A DNA stretch of 64,000 nt from Dermanyssus gallinae. Taxonomy: Eukaryota; Arthropoda; Arachnida; Mesostigmata; Dermanyssidae. The DNA lies in NCBI GenBank assembly GCA_003439945.1, contig QVRM01005987.1, positions 186,001 through 250,000 of the forward strand. The letters run 5' to 3'. The notes under the pieces are model-generated. The model did no database searches. It was not told the origin of the DNA and saw only the letters and a list, made by a program, of their open reading frames with translations. A program made the position numbers and the translations under genes. Below are positions 48,133 through 57,832 of this stretch, piece by piece; position 1 is the stretch's first letter; each line of letters begins with the position of its first letter.

Positions 48133-48165
48133 ATATATATATATATATATATATTATATATAAAT
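47920..48165. repeat. compound (TA)n block with palindromic interruptions
   Basis: Nearly 250 bp of almost pure A/T, broken by 'tagtata', 'atactat', 'ttgctatag' and 'attatat' motifs that are themselves partly inverted copies of one another. Confidence 0.9.
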
Positions 48166-48275
48166 ATGGAGTGGATGCAGCAACATTGCAGTCAGCTACA
48201 CTTGCAGGTCAAATCACAACGTGACACGTGACACCGACTTTGAAGTGATTTTGCTCAAGAATTCCGGATTGGCTA

Positions 48276-48277
48276 AG

Positions 48278-48305
<28 letters not shown>
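48276..48305. repeat. (TA)n microsatellite
   Basis: About 15 TA units. Confidence 0.95.
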
Positions 48306-48308
<3 letters not shown>

Positions 48309-49550
48309 GCGTTATTGTAAGGTCGCTACTGAGGTCTCCTGCCAACATTACTACATAGCGAACAACACATATTGCTAATAATATCGTATAGGGGCATTTT
48401 GTTCGCCAAAATAAACAAGCCGCATAAATAAACAAAGCCATATAATTAGATCCAGCTACCCTCCCTCGCTCGCCGCCATCAACCGTGTATCTGCACTTGC
48501 GGTCGGATTGAACTGCCATCCTGTGCCGTTGTTTGCGACGGTGCGGGCACGTGCATATATGAGGCACGAACAATCCGCTTTTATGGCACGCTTTTCATCA
48601 CAGACAATATGTGTCCATTGTCAGCTTGTGTGTGTGTGTGTACAGTGTGTACAGTGTGTGTCTGCTTCGTTTCCTGTTGATATGGATCGCCTTCATGTAC
48701 CGTTACAAGCTTACCACCACCACTACCACTACTACTAATTAGCCAGCCACGCGGAAAAATTGCTGTTGTCATCCGACGAAGGAAAAATGCATTTATTATT
48801 CCGACGGAGAGAAACTTAGTCGTTTGCGTCATCGTATCCTCGTTAATTTATTCCTCGTGTTAAGCTCGGCCGGCAGCCTTCTGTTGTTGTCGGTCATGGG
48901 TGTTCGTTTAGCAGTGTAGTAGTAATAGTAATAATAATGGTAATAATAATAATAATATTAACGCAAATTACGCCAACCGTACAAGCACTGGTGATAAACA
49001 GCGCCAGAGTCCCCTTCTGCTGTGAGCGTGTTAGCACCTGAAAATGATCATAGCGTACTTAATTATCCACGCAATTCAATGGTAATCTAGTAGCTTATAC
49101 CTTTAATATATCTCTGCAGGAGCAATCACATAGTAGCACTGGTGACGCATTTTAGAAGTGCATAATATCGTCGTCTCTCACTGTTCGGAGCGTTTTAAGA
49201 GGAAGCGCGCGAGTGCCGTGTTTTCATAATTTTACCATTATTATCGGCGTTATTACCAGTTCTACAGGCATTGTCTGACTCAAAAGGTTGGTTGCGCTTG
49301 TGACACCTCCAGGTCTGTATTCTCACGATCTTGCCGGTCAAAGGAACAGTCTGCCCAAAACTGTGATTGCTCTACTACTATAAGTTTTTTTTTCTAAAAA
49401 AAACGAAAGTCAGGTTTACTTTTACTGTTATGCCTGCTGTCCCGCTAATGTCACCTGTTACTGAACTAACAAACAGTGCTTACAACATTTTTCTTTGAAT
49501 CTTCCAGATAAAAAACATGAAAATAACTCGTTCGTTTTAAAAGATCGCTT

Positions 49551-49563
49551 TCTATTGTTATAC
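49551..49563. repeat. LINE target-site duplication, left
   Basis: TCTATTGTTATAC; the right copy and the empty site in duplication copy 2 (near 59,114-59,126) have G in place of the A at position 10, so this copy has mutated. Confidence 0.92.
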
Positions 49564-49813
49564 TTTTTTTTATGGAGGAGGGTTAAATACATTTACGTAC
49601 TATTGCTACGAGTAGAAAATGAGAAGATCCCACTTTCCATTCGAGCAGTGTGGGACTCGACCCCAGCGGATGGGTGTTAGCCCGCTGAGACCCATACCCA
49701 CTAAACGCACCTCCCCCCTTAAGCTTCACTCTCTGATGACCCAGATCTCCATCGAACAGTACTATGGGCCATCAGGAGAAGTGGCGAGTGCCATTCGGAT
49801 CATTTGGCCGGGG

Positions 49814-50926
49814 TCACTCATGGGTTTCCCCAACGTTCGACGTGTCTTGTACTAACACCCGCGAAGCCGCATCATTCGGACTAACGTGATTTTCTGGTGC
49901 AGTAGACGGAAATCTTGCTCTCCTGAGTTTTCCCAGGGTTCCTTTTTCTTTCATTACCTCCGTAGCCATAGCTGCTCCTAGCTTCCACCCAGAAGTCGTA
50001 CCGCATATGTAGTCTACGAACTCCTTAAGTGTTCCTCTGAGGGGATCTGGAATATTTGCTCCTCTTCCGTCTCCCTCATTGGTCCATTTGTTCCTTAGTT
50101 TGGCAATTGCTGTGGCTCTAGACTGTTCCAGTGCCTGGCACTTTAGAAGCGTGTGGGTCGAGTCATCCTCCGTTCCCTCTTGGCAATAAACGCAGCTCGA
50201 TGAGGGAGCTTTTCCGATTAGAAAGAGGTATGTCTGAAAGTCCCCATGTCCCGTGAGGATCTGCGTGAGATAATGGTTTAGTTCTCCCCCCGGTCGCTCA
50301 ATCCATTGTTTGATGTTTGGGATGAGGGATCGAAGGGTGTGCCCCGGTGCTCCCGAAGGAATAGAGTCCCATTTGGTTTGCCATGCTTCCATTGACTTCT
50401 CTCTCTCTACTTCCTTACTGCTGCTCGAGCTGTTTTCCCAGAGTTTTTGCCTTTCCTCCACCTTTAGATCCCAGGGAAGAGCTCCGGCCAGCACGAGAGC
50501 AGAGTTTGTGCTAACGGTGCGATACGCCTGGATAATCCTGAGAGCCGCCACTCTCTGAGTGCTTCCAAGGATCCCTCTCGCTTTCTTTGTTTTCAAAGAA
50601 GCCTTGAGCCAGACTGGACCCCCGAATAGCGCTATAGATTCGGCCACTGACATCAGCAATCTACGTCTGCATTCTCTTGGTCCGTGAATGTTTGGTAGAA
50701 TTCTTGCAATTGCATTAGCCGCCTTAGCCGCCTTTGCCGAGGTTATCTTCACGTGGCCGAGGCCCGTCAGGCTCTTGTCCAAGCGAATCCCCAAGTACCG
50801 CGCCTCCTTGACCTGCTTTATTTGCTGTCCTGCCAGGTATAGTCTGTTGGGACTCACCTTCTTCCGTCCCGTTAGCAGTATAGCCTCGCTTTTCTCCGGA
50901 GCGATTGCTAAGCCGGCTTCGTCCAT
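49814..50926 (-). CDS. R1-like LINE, RT thumb and C-terminal zinc motif (shifted frame)
   Basis: 370 open codons continuing the reverse transcriptase after the YADD box. It carries 'LAIAPEKSEAILL', 'ARYLGIRLDKSLTG' and a thumb region ending 'ALPWDLKVEER'. Then comes 'YLTQILTGHGDFQTYL', and finally the C-terminal CCHC motif of the R1 clade, 'CVYCQEGTEDDSTHTLLKC' (Cys-x2-Cys-x9-His-x4-Cys). It does not begin at a true start codon: the frame of the preceding ORF runs into this one after a TAG (about 50,985) and a frameshift near 50,955, so the Met at 50,926 is incidental. Ends 250 bp before the A tail. Pseudogenised part of one original pol. Confidence 0.88.
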   Translation of the reverse strand: MDEAGLAIAPEKSEAILLTGRKKVSPNRLYLAGQQIKQVKEARYLGIRLDKSLTGLGHVKITSAKAAKAANAIARILPNIHGPRECRRRLLMSVAESIALFGGPVWLKASLKTKKARGILGSTQRVAALRIIQAYRTVSTNSALVLAGALPWDLKVEERQKLWENSSSSSKEVEREKSMEAWQTKWDSIPSGAPGHTLRSLIPNIKQWIERPGGELNHYLTQILTGHGDFQTYLFLIGKAPSSSCVYCQEGTEDDSTHTLLKCQALEQSRATAIAKLRNKWTNEGDGRGANIPDPLRGTLKEFVDYICGTTSGWKLGAAMATEVMKEKGTLGKLRRARFPSTAPENHVSPNDAASRVLVQDTSNVGETHE

Positions 50927-50988
50927 CCATCTCCTCGTAGACTCTAGTGTTTTATTAGCATTAAGTCCAATTCTTCTGCAGTCTTTGC

Positions 50989-53900
50989 CTAAACTGTGAT
51001 AGCCAGATCATCCGCGTACGCGATCATCTCTACTCCTTGTGGAAGGTTATCCTGGCAGAGTACGCCATCGTACGCTAGGTTCCAGAGCAGAGGACCCAGG
51101 ATCGAGCCCTGTGGAACTCCTGCTGTCATTGATAATTCCACTTCACCGTTGAAAACAGTTCGGTCCTCCAGGTATCCTGAGATGACCTTGACAAGATAAT
51201 GTGGGACTTTCTTCCTCACTAGCGTGTCCAGTATTGTCCTCCACGGGAGGCTATTAAAGGCGTTCCTGACATCTAGAAGTATTGCCAGAAACAGTTTTCT
51301 GGTGCAAATGGTTGAACTATGTAAAAGGTCAGCCTTGTCCGTAACTCGATGGACAGCAGTGAGAACTGACCGCTTTTTCCTGAATCCATATTGGGAGTCC
51401 GAAAGAAGTCCGTTTTCCTCTACAAAGGTTTTGAGCCTTTCTTCAATGATTGCCTCGTACCCTTTCGCCAGGGTATTCAGTAGCCAGATAGGCCTAAATC
51501 CTCCGTTGTCTTTGGGGATAAGGACAACCTCAGCTTGTTTCCAGTTTGCAGGTATTGTTCCCTTTCTGGTTGCTGCAGTGAACACCTGTGCAACCAGATC
51601 TGGATACTCCTTAAATAGTACTTTGACTGCCAGGGACGGGATGCCGTCTGGTCCTGGGGCCTTTCCCGGCTTAAGTCTCGCCGCAGCCTTGAGTACCTCT
51701 GCTACCGTTATCGCTGGGGGCTCGTCCCCTTCTCCTGTGGGTGCCTCTGGCGTGTTATATTGCTCCCTGTCAAAGCGAGCGTGTTTTGGGAAGAGTTTGT
51801 TTAAAGCCTGGCTGATTTGCTCCTTTGTGAGCACAGCCCTGGGCTTTCGTGCGTTACTCCCTTTTATTATCTTGTAGGGCTTCCCCCAAGGATCGCCATC
51901 GATTTCCTTGAGAAGGTTGCGCCATCTATTTGTCTTGCTATCAATAATTGCTTGCTCCAATGTGGCTCTACATTTTCGATAGTTAACCAAAGCTTGAGCT
52001 TCATCCTCTAAGGTCTTGTGTGGCTTTTTTAGTTTACGCCTTGCTCTGTTGCAGTCAGACCTCTTTTGCGCAATGGTCGTGTTCCACCAGTAGTTTGGCT
52101 GTAAGTTTGCCCGCTTTGGATGTATGGGCTTTGTAGCTCGAGCACATGCCGTTATTAGAAGCTCTTGCAGCTCCTCTGGGGTTTGGGGTAGTCCAACGTC
52201 GGCAATTGTATTGCTGATTTCTGCTCTAAAGGATTTCTCATTGGATATCCTGTAGCGAGCTTTAATGCTTGCGGGTGGCCTGGGTGTCCGCGCCTTTACT
52301 TTGAACTCTATGCAGTAGTGATCGCTAAGGTTTTCTTCTTCAGTGAGGACTTTCCAACTCGTTATTTTACAAGCCAGCGTGTCATCGCAAAGCGTTAAGT
52401 CAATATGAGAGTATTGGCCTGCCCTGTGAAAAGTAGGTTCCTTGCCTTTGTTTTGTACGTATATGTCATGACTAGCTGCCCAATCGAGTAAGGTTCTTCC
52501 TCTTGTATCCGTTTTCTTTGATCCCCATGTTTCACTGGCTGCATTAAAATCGCCCGTGAGTAGGGTTCCCAATCCTTTACTGGTGTCGCGTACTGAGTCT
52601 CCGAGTTCAGTAAGAAACCTTTCAAATTCCTCCTGTGAGCAGTTCGGGCTGATGTAGCATGAGTACAGTCTCCACTTGTTGGCTACGTCCACCCACACGT
52701 ATCCTGCTCCTTTTCCGTGTTTGGTTATTGGTAGCGAGCCGGTGTTAATGATAGCAGCGCTAAGCGTTAGATCATTGAACCAACCTGCTCGTGTGCTTGC
52801 TCTACTTTTATTTGGTTCACTGATAGAAACGAGGCTTGCGCTGCGTCTAGCTGCTATTTCCTCTAGCATGTCATGCGCTAGTCTGCTCCTATTACAGTTA
52901 ACTTGAATTGAAGGAAACCGAGCGGCTCCTCGAGCACCCTGTTCCGTCCATCCCTCTAAGTTTGTCCTGCTCCGGCGAGCGTCCTTCCTTGAAGCTTTTT
53001 TCTGCTCCGCAGTCAGTTGCTCTCCTTTTTCTGCTTGTGGGGAGATTTGCTGGTCGGTCTCTGTCTCCTGAGCGGCCGACTCAGTTTTGCTACCTCTATT
53101 AGCTTGTGCTGCCTGCTTGGCCGCATGTATTGCTTGTTTCCGTTCCGTCAGAATTCGGAGGTAGCTGGGGCATGCAGTAGATCTGGCGCGGTGACCTACA
53201 TTTCCACAAACGTAACACTTGGGGGCTTCGGCCTCGCAGTTTCGGGCGACGTGTCCGGCGTCGCCGCACCTGTAGCATATCTGGCTTTCGGCTTTATTGT
53301 TCCTGCATTCCCTGGTTGTGTGCCCTATGTCGTGGCAGTTATGGCAAGTTGGCAGGGTAATCCATTCCTCAGGCCTGCTATTGAAGCCACCTAACTTGAA
53401 GGTTTTCCTCGCCAGGAGCTTGCGCGAATCCTGCTTTGGCAACGTTACTAGACATTGCCAGCTGCCCTTCTTGTTAGGTCGCGGAGCCTCTGTGCGCATA
53501 TGAGTCGATTCGTGAAGATTCAGGGTCTTCCGGATCTCTGTCCTAATGGCCTCCGCGCTTATGAAAGGGTTAACATCGCGCAGGACAACCGTCATAGTAG
53601 GGCCAGTGACCACTCTGGTATCAACCTCACCCCCGGTATTTTGGCGTAGTACAGCAGCAAAGGTGGCGGAGCTGCCAGCCCTTTCCTCCGCTATCTTGAG
53701 GATAAGGTCTCCGGTACGAGTGGTTCTAACGGGGCCAATTCGCACACCATTTTCAGGCTTTCCGACAAGCGGGCGGATCTTGTCAAGCATCTCACTTGCC
53801 GAGGTTCCTTCTTTCGCCCGGATTCTCACTGACATCATTTCAGTCTGCGCGTTCCGTGGGCCGGTAGTACCTACGTCTGGCTTGGGCCTTCGCTGTCCCT

Positions 53901-54201
53901 CGTTTGTGATGTCTGCCGAGCAGCCTACCTGCCTGCAGCAGGCCTCAGTTGCTCTTCGGAGCGATGTCCCAATCAACTCCTGGGATATATAGAGAGCCAC
54001 TGGTTCCAAGTTTGTCTTGTCGTGGCTCCTCTCAAGGGTCTTGCAGAGTATCTGCAGAAACCCTTGTGGAGAGACCTCTGGGCCTGTTACTTCGATCACC
54101 AGAGTGCGCGTTTTTCTACTAGGAGGCGACGGTTTGTCCTCGCCAGATTCCAGGTCGGTGCCAACTAGCTCCAATTGTTCGTTGTTTGTTAGAACGGCCA
54201 C
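50989..54201 (-). CDS. R1-like LINE gag/pol: zinc knuckles, endonuclease, reverse transcriptase
   Basis: 1,070 open codons. Residues about 30-280 resemble R1-type gag. Three CCHC knuckles follow at 286-344 (CHNCHDIGHTTREC, CYRCGDAGHVARNC, CYVCGNVGHRARSTAC). About 430-650 is an apurinic-type endonuclease (QVNCNRSR, SISEPNK, TGDFNAASETWG, SHIDLTL, NLSDHYCIEF). About 790-1,066 is the reverse transcriptase (KAPGPDGIPSLAV, QYGFRKKRSV, AILLDVRNAFNSLPW, TAGVPQGSILGPLLWN, IAYADDLAIT). It would nick target DNA and copy its RNA there. Gag and pol share one frame without a stop between, whereas classic R1 elements keep them as two ORFs. The N-terminal Met is probably not the real start: coding sequence continues upstream through a frameshift near 54,220. 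A TAG ends it right after YADD. Confidence 0.9.
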   Translation of the reverse strand: MAVLTNNEQLELVGTDLESGEDKPSPPSRKTRTLVIEVTGPEVSPQGFLQILCKTLERSHDKTNLEPVALYISQELIGTSLRRATEACCRQVGCSADITNEGQRRPKPDVGTTGPRNAQTEMMSVRIRAKEGTSASEMLDKIRPLVGKPENGVRIGPVRTTRTGDLILKIAEERAGSSATFAAVLRQNTGGEVDTRVVTGPTMTVVLRDVNPFISAEAIRTEIRKTLNLHESTHMRTEAPRPNKKGSWQCLVTLPKQDSRKLLARKTFKLGGFNSRPEEWITLPTCHNCHDIGHTTRECRNNKAESQICYRCGDAGHVARNCEAEAPKCYVCGNVGHRARSTACPSYLRILTERKQAIHAAKQAAQANRGSKTESAAQETETDQQISPQAEKGEQLTAEQKKASRKDARRSRTNLEGWTEQGARGAARFPSIQVNCNRSRLAHDMLEEIAARRSASLVSISEPNKSRASTRAGWFNDLTLSAAIINTGSLPITKHGKGAGYVWVDVANKWRLYSCYISPNCSQEEFERFLTELGDSVRDTSKGLGTLLTGDFNAASETWGSKKTDTRGRTLLDWAASHDIYVQNKGKEPTFHRAGQYSHIDLTLCDDTLACKITSWKVLTEEENLSDHYCIEFKVKARTPRPPASIKARYRISNEKSFRAEISNTIADVGLPQTPEELQELLITACARATKPIHPKRANLQPNYWWNTTIAQKRSDCNRARRKLKKPHKTLEDEAQALVNYRKCRATLEQAIIDSKTNRWRNLLKEIDGDPWGKPYKIIKGSNARKPRAVLTKEQISQALNKLFPKHARFDREQYNTPEAPTGEGDEPPAITVAEVLKAAARLKPGKAPGPDGIPSLAVKVLFKEYPDLVAQVFTAATRKGTIPANWKQAEVVLIPKDNGGFRPIWLLNTLAKGYEAIIEERLKTFVEENGLLSDSQYGFRKKRSVLTAVHRVTDKADLLHSSTICTRKLFLAILLDVRNAFNSLPWRTILDTLVRKKVPHYLVKVISGYLEDRTVFNGEVELSMTAGVPQGSILGPLLWNLAYDGVLCQDNLPQGVEMIAYADDLAITV

Positions 54202-54370
54202 ACTTCCCGCCCGAAGGGTGGACGCCGATTCAGCAAGCGGGAACTGGGTGGTGAGTTTTTAGGACAGCCCGGTCCTTTTCTGACTCTCTTGTAATGAGCA
54301 TTGCCCGCACGTCTCGCGACGCTACAATGCTGTTATTCGAAAAGCGGGCGGCTTTGAATGTGGCTTCCGG

Positions 54371-55141
54371 CTAGTCTTGTCGAATAAGTTGGGTAGCGTC
54401 CTCAAGCGACGGCAATGCTGCCAGTTGTTTCTCGATGAGCTTAGCCGTTTGTAGATCTAGCTGCTCTTTATCTAGCTTTTTCTGGCACGTATTGCATATA
54501 AGGTTTTTGGGCGTTAGAAACCTTTCTAAGTGAGCCGATTGCTGTACTTTTAGGTCCTCAACCTGTTTGGCCAGACCCTCTGCCTTTGCCTTCCACCTGT
54601 CAGCCAGCATCGTGATGCTTTGCACTTGTGCCGTCTGTTCGGCACTGGCTTCCTTAAGTTGCCTAATAGAACTCACGTGCTCTGCTTCACTAGCTTTCTG
54701 TTTTAATTCAAGCTCCCATGTGCATTTGTCGAGGCGAGTGATCGCAGCCTTGATGTCCGTTTGAGTAGTGGCATGTTTTTCTTTAAGCGCCGTAAGCTGC
54801 TTGACCACCTTCAATAGCTCACTCAAACCCCCTGCACTATCCTGCAGGCCCTCTTCGGCGCGCGTTTTTTTTGCCGCTTTGACCTTTTGGCTGGCCACGG
54901 TTCGACCTGTCACACCTTGCGTAGCATTGTTTGGCGAAATCGCCATTGCTGCCGCTCTCTTTCGTTGAGTCTGCGGCGTTGCAGCAGACAGTATCTCCTT
55001 GTCCTCCGAGTCGTTGTTTGAGCCCGTGTCTTTCTCCGTCTCCGGTTCCGCTACCCTCTTCTCCAGCTCGTTTGGGTCTATTGTGAGAACAGCCGGGCCG
55101 GGGGACTGAGGCACACGGTCCGGACCCTTAAAAGGATCCAT
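54371..55141 (-). CDS. R1-like LINE ORF1 N-terminal part, coiled coil
   Basis: 256 codons starting at the first ATG after the 5' untranslated region. Residues 1-60 are acidic and Pro-rich. About 75-100 are basic (KVKAAKKTR). About 105-210 form a long predicted coiled coil (heptad-like LKVVKQLTALKEKH.., KQKASEAEHVSSIRQL..), and a 'CNTCQKKLDKEQ' stretch follows. Coiled coils in LINE ORF1 proteins serve oligomerisation and RNA binding. The frame continues beyond the terminal TAG with sensible sequence for about 45 codons, until a frameshift near 54,220 leads into the zinc-knuckle ORF. I infer a single original gag now split by one stop and one frameshift. Confidence 0.8.
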   Translation of the reverse strand: MDPFKGPDRVPQSPGPAVLTIDPNELEKRVAEPETEKDTGSNNDSEDKEILSAATPQTQRKRAAAMAISPNNATQGVTGRTVASQKVKAAKKTRAEEGLQDSAGGLSELLKVVKQLTALKEKHATTQTDIKAAITRLDKCTWELELKQKASEAEHVSSIRQLKEASAEQTAQVQSITMLADRWKAKAEGLAKQVEDLKVQQSAHLERFLTPKNLICNTCQKKLDKEQLDLQTAKLIEKQLAALPSLEDATQLIRQD

Positions 55142-55807
55142 TCCTTCTTCTTCTTTTTTTTGTGGTTTACGTATTTATATCTGCGCTGCTGTACTATGTG
55201 ATGCTATGCATATATACACATATATATTTATATATACACACTGCGGTGTACTAGACAGTACAATGTGGTACGGTCCTTATATAGTTCAATGTTATACTGC
55301 GCTAACTGGTTTCAGTTGAAAAGTAGTTATTTCGTTCGAATTTGGATGGGCAGCGGGCCGCTCGAAGCCTCCCACCCGCTACTCGAGTAGTTTCGTTTTC
55401 GCTTCGTCTTGCAGAAGAAGTAACATTTAAGCTTCACAGCGGCCTAGCTCCATGCCGCTATGTCGCAGGTCCACGCACAAAACACCAAAATGACCACTGA
55501 GTTTCACGGATCACTACAGTATCTCACTCTATGGATTAGTCTTGGTGCACTCACACGAGAAGCATGTTCTTTCGGAGCTTCGTAGTTTTAAGTCCGCATT
55601 CCTTGGCGCCAAACCTTTCACTTCGGCCTTTCACCTCAGAAATGCCACTAATGTTCACAATATCGATGTTCAACCATTCACTGCAAGTCAGTGCACCTAC
55701 CTGCTATCACAAAGTTCACTAAATCAGGCTAGTACTAGGATCCTAAGATCTTTTCCACAGACCTACAAAAAACACGTCCGCACTGTCCGATTTCGAAACC
55801 GGAAGTG

Positions 55808-55820
55808 TCTATTGTTGTAC
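55808..55820. repeat. LINE target-site duplication, right
   Basis: TCTATTGTTGTAC, identical to the unoccupied site in the second duplication copy. Confidence 0.93.
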
Positions 55821-56498
55821 TAGAGTGCATACATCACTAATAACTAATTTTATTGCCCCTTACGTTTAGGCCACAATCGATTTTTTCTTGCTCTTATTGC
55901 TCTGTTGCTATCCACATACTTGCGAGGACGGCACTCGTTGTACTGCCTATACAGATACTTAAACAGCCTTCGATTAGCTATTCAAATATTGATGCAATAC
56001 AATTCTCCAGTGAAAAGACTTGTCTGTGAAAACTTTGGGCAACTTGCGTACACGAGGAGTAGGTTGTCCTAAGCGGCCGTGCAACCATTAACTCGTCACT
56101 TAGTTGGCCACATTAAACTCGCTTAGAACAGGGCCATTATATAATCTAATGGGACGATGAGTTCGGCCTCCGCTGCCGTTGGTATTGTTGGCCAAACAAT
56201 ACGAGATTCGGGTACGACATTTATTGATCCGGTAGGTGCAGATCTTGGTGCATTCCTGGATTCCATCTCTAGTACACATTCCATTTTGTGCATGCACGGG
56301 GCCCTGCAGCAATAAGTTAGCCTATTTTGACATGCCTGCAACAGAAATAAGCAAAACTCAGTTGGCGCTGTTCTGTCAAACATATTTGCAAGCCAATACG
56401 GATATATTTAACATGCGGTTACTTATAAGAAATTTTGTTTACTAGACGTGCGTCTAGATGCCGCTTTTTTATCGCTCCCAAGATGCCTTTTTGAAAAG

Positions 56499-56501
<3 letters not shown>

Positions 56502-56532
<31 letters not shown>
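56502..56532. repeat. (TA)n microsatellite, copy 1 allele
   Basis: About 15 units; the homologous array in copy 2 (59,847-59,907) has about twice as many. Confidence 0.9.
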
Positions 56533-56538
<6 letters not shown>

Positions 56539-57150
56539 TAATGCATATCATGAATTCGTGGCACGTACCACGCGGTGCCTGGATGCATCCTGGATCCACC
56601 GATGAGGTTATTATGGGAGGTGACCGATGAGGTTACCGATGCACAAAGCGACGTGTTTGTCGGCTTACTCTTTGCTGCTGCATCTTCTGCCCCATTTTAA
56701 TCGTTTGGATAAGGTTATCCCAGCACGGGTCGCATATGATGCGATCTGGGTCCTATACGATACCAAACCGCGGTTATCCCAGCACTCCTAAAGCGACAAA
56801 CGAACAACAAATACAGAATAGGATTTATCTTGCGTGTTCGGTTGACCAGTGTCCATTATGAGCCGTTTCAGAGGTCGGTCAAAGCCATCAGACGTGGCCG
56901 AAGCCTACTCTGCTCAACTGGAAAGATAGAAACTAAACTACGCGAGAAGCAAACCTGCCCGCCTCCTCTTCCTCGCATCAGGCGCACAGACACGTTATCT
57001 TTCAGCATGACAACGCTAGCGGAACATAGCAGCGGGCATAGTTTGACCCATGACACCATTACACGGCTGAGCATCAGTGGGGGGGGGAAGGGGCATGTTC
57101 TGTTTTTCGTTTTATCCCGGTGTCAAACTTTTCGATAGGGATTAACAGAG

Positions 57151-57475
57151 ATGACGGTGTATTCGTCGACGGTTGTTGTTGTTGTTGCAGTTAGCATCGT
57201 TTCAACACTGGGTGCGGCGCGCAATTCAACAAACCGGCCGCTCTGGGGGTCGCAAACGCCCCCACCGCTGCCATCACCGCCGCGGCAGCAGCAGCAACAA
57301 CAGCAGCGAGTGCAGGCGGCGCCCCCGTTAGCATCGTGGTCGCCATTGGCCTGTGGTTCAGAACCGGGCACGTTCCAGTGTCCTGACGAATTGACCTGCA
57401 TCCAGGAAGCGCTCGTCTGCAACGGCCGTGACGACTGTCCCGATGGGGCGGATGAAGCCAACTGCCCTAACAACA
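57151..57475 (+). CDS. LDLa-domain protein, alternative N-terminal exon, copy 1
   Basis: The exon encodes a start codon and a signal peptide with a valine-rich core (VVVVVAVSIVSTLGA). A linker with Pro runs and a seven-Gln tract follows (residues 30-65), then an LDL-receptor class A domain (about 68-107) with six cysteines and the calcium-binding acidic set CNGRDDCPDGADEANC. The exon ends in a donor (aca|gtgagt) in phase 1. The product would be secreted or membrane-anchored, and LDLa domains bind ligands with calcium. Its next exon is most likely 62,583-62,717, which has a phase-1 acceptor. An acceptor-like attaacag|ag just before the ATG could make this an internal exon after a 5' untranslated exon. 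The gene cannot be named from two domains; LRP-like or proteoglycan-like proteins are candidates. Confidence 0.8.
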
Positions 57476-57664
57476 GTGAGTACTATGTAATAACAATGAG
57501 TATGTCTACGACTATTGCTAATCCAGCGCTGGTAAGCCGGCACAGTCCAATCTCAAGGCAAACGAGATTCGCTTCGTACTAGAACAAATGACGACAGAAA
57601 TAACGGCTAGTCGAACGTTTCGCATTAGCCTAGGCATAGCAGCGCACGGCAACATCTTATTTCT

Positions 57665-57832
57665 CATTTAGTTGTCCCGTAAGACAAATGCCCGTGTACG
57701 GTCTTTTCGTGTCACGGCCGTCATTTTTAATCCACTCCGGCATTTACCTTGTCTATATTAAGAAGCATGAAAACCAATATATAGGAGTCTGGCCGTTCTG
57801 GCTTTGCCACTAAGCCATCTTGCTCTTCGCCA
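57665..57832 (-). mobile_element. SINE-B, decayed copy in the intron (duplication copy 1)
   Basis: Matches the body of the SINE-B at 26.23-26.42 kb ('aaatgcccgtgtacgg', 'cactccggcattta', 'ttgtctata') and the A-box end (agaacg..ggctttgccactaagcca). About 37 bp containing the B box are deleted, so it cannot be transcribed by Pol III. Confidence 0.75.

Larger units (their letters stand above)
49564..55807 (-). mobile_element. full-length R1-like non-LTR retrotransposon
   Basis: 6,244 bp bounded by a 13-bp target duplication. Its empty site is preserved in the second copy of the host duplication, so both ends are fixed exactly. On the minus strand the order is: 5' untranslated region (55,807-55,142), a coiled-coil ORF, a gag zinc-knuckle/endonuclease/reverse transcriptase ORF, a C-terminal part in a shifted frame with a cysteine-histidine motif, a 250-bp 3' untranslated region and a short A tail (49,564-49,571). 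Endonuclease type and C-terminal motif place it in the R1 clade. It is inactive as sequenced because of stops and frameshifts described in the ORF entries. Insertion is not at a recognisable rDNA site. Confidence 0.93.

Noticed and set aside
56830..57138. 102-codon ORF preserved in both duplication copies (56,830-57,138 and 60,199-60,510)
   Set aside because: Conservation follows from the recent duplication; no domain, low-quality composition, and it lies where a 5' untranslated region or promoter is expected.
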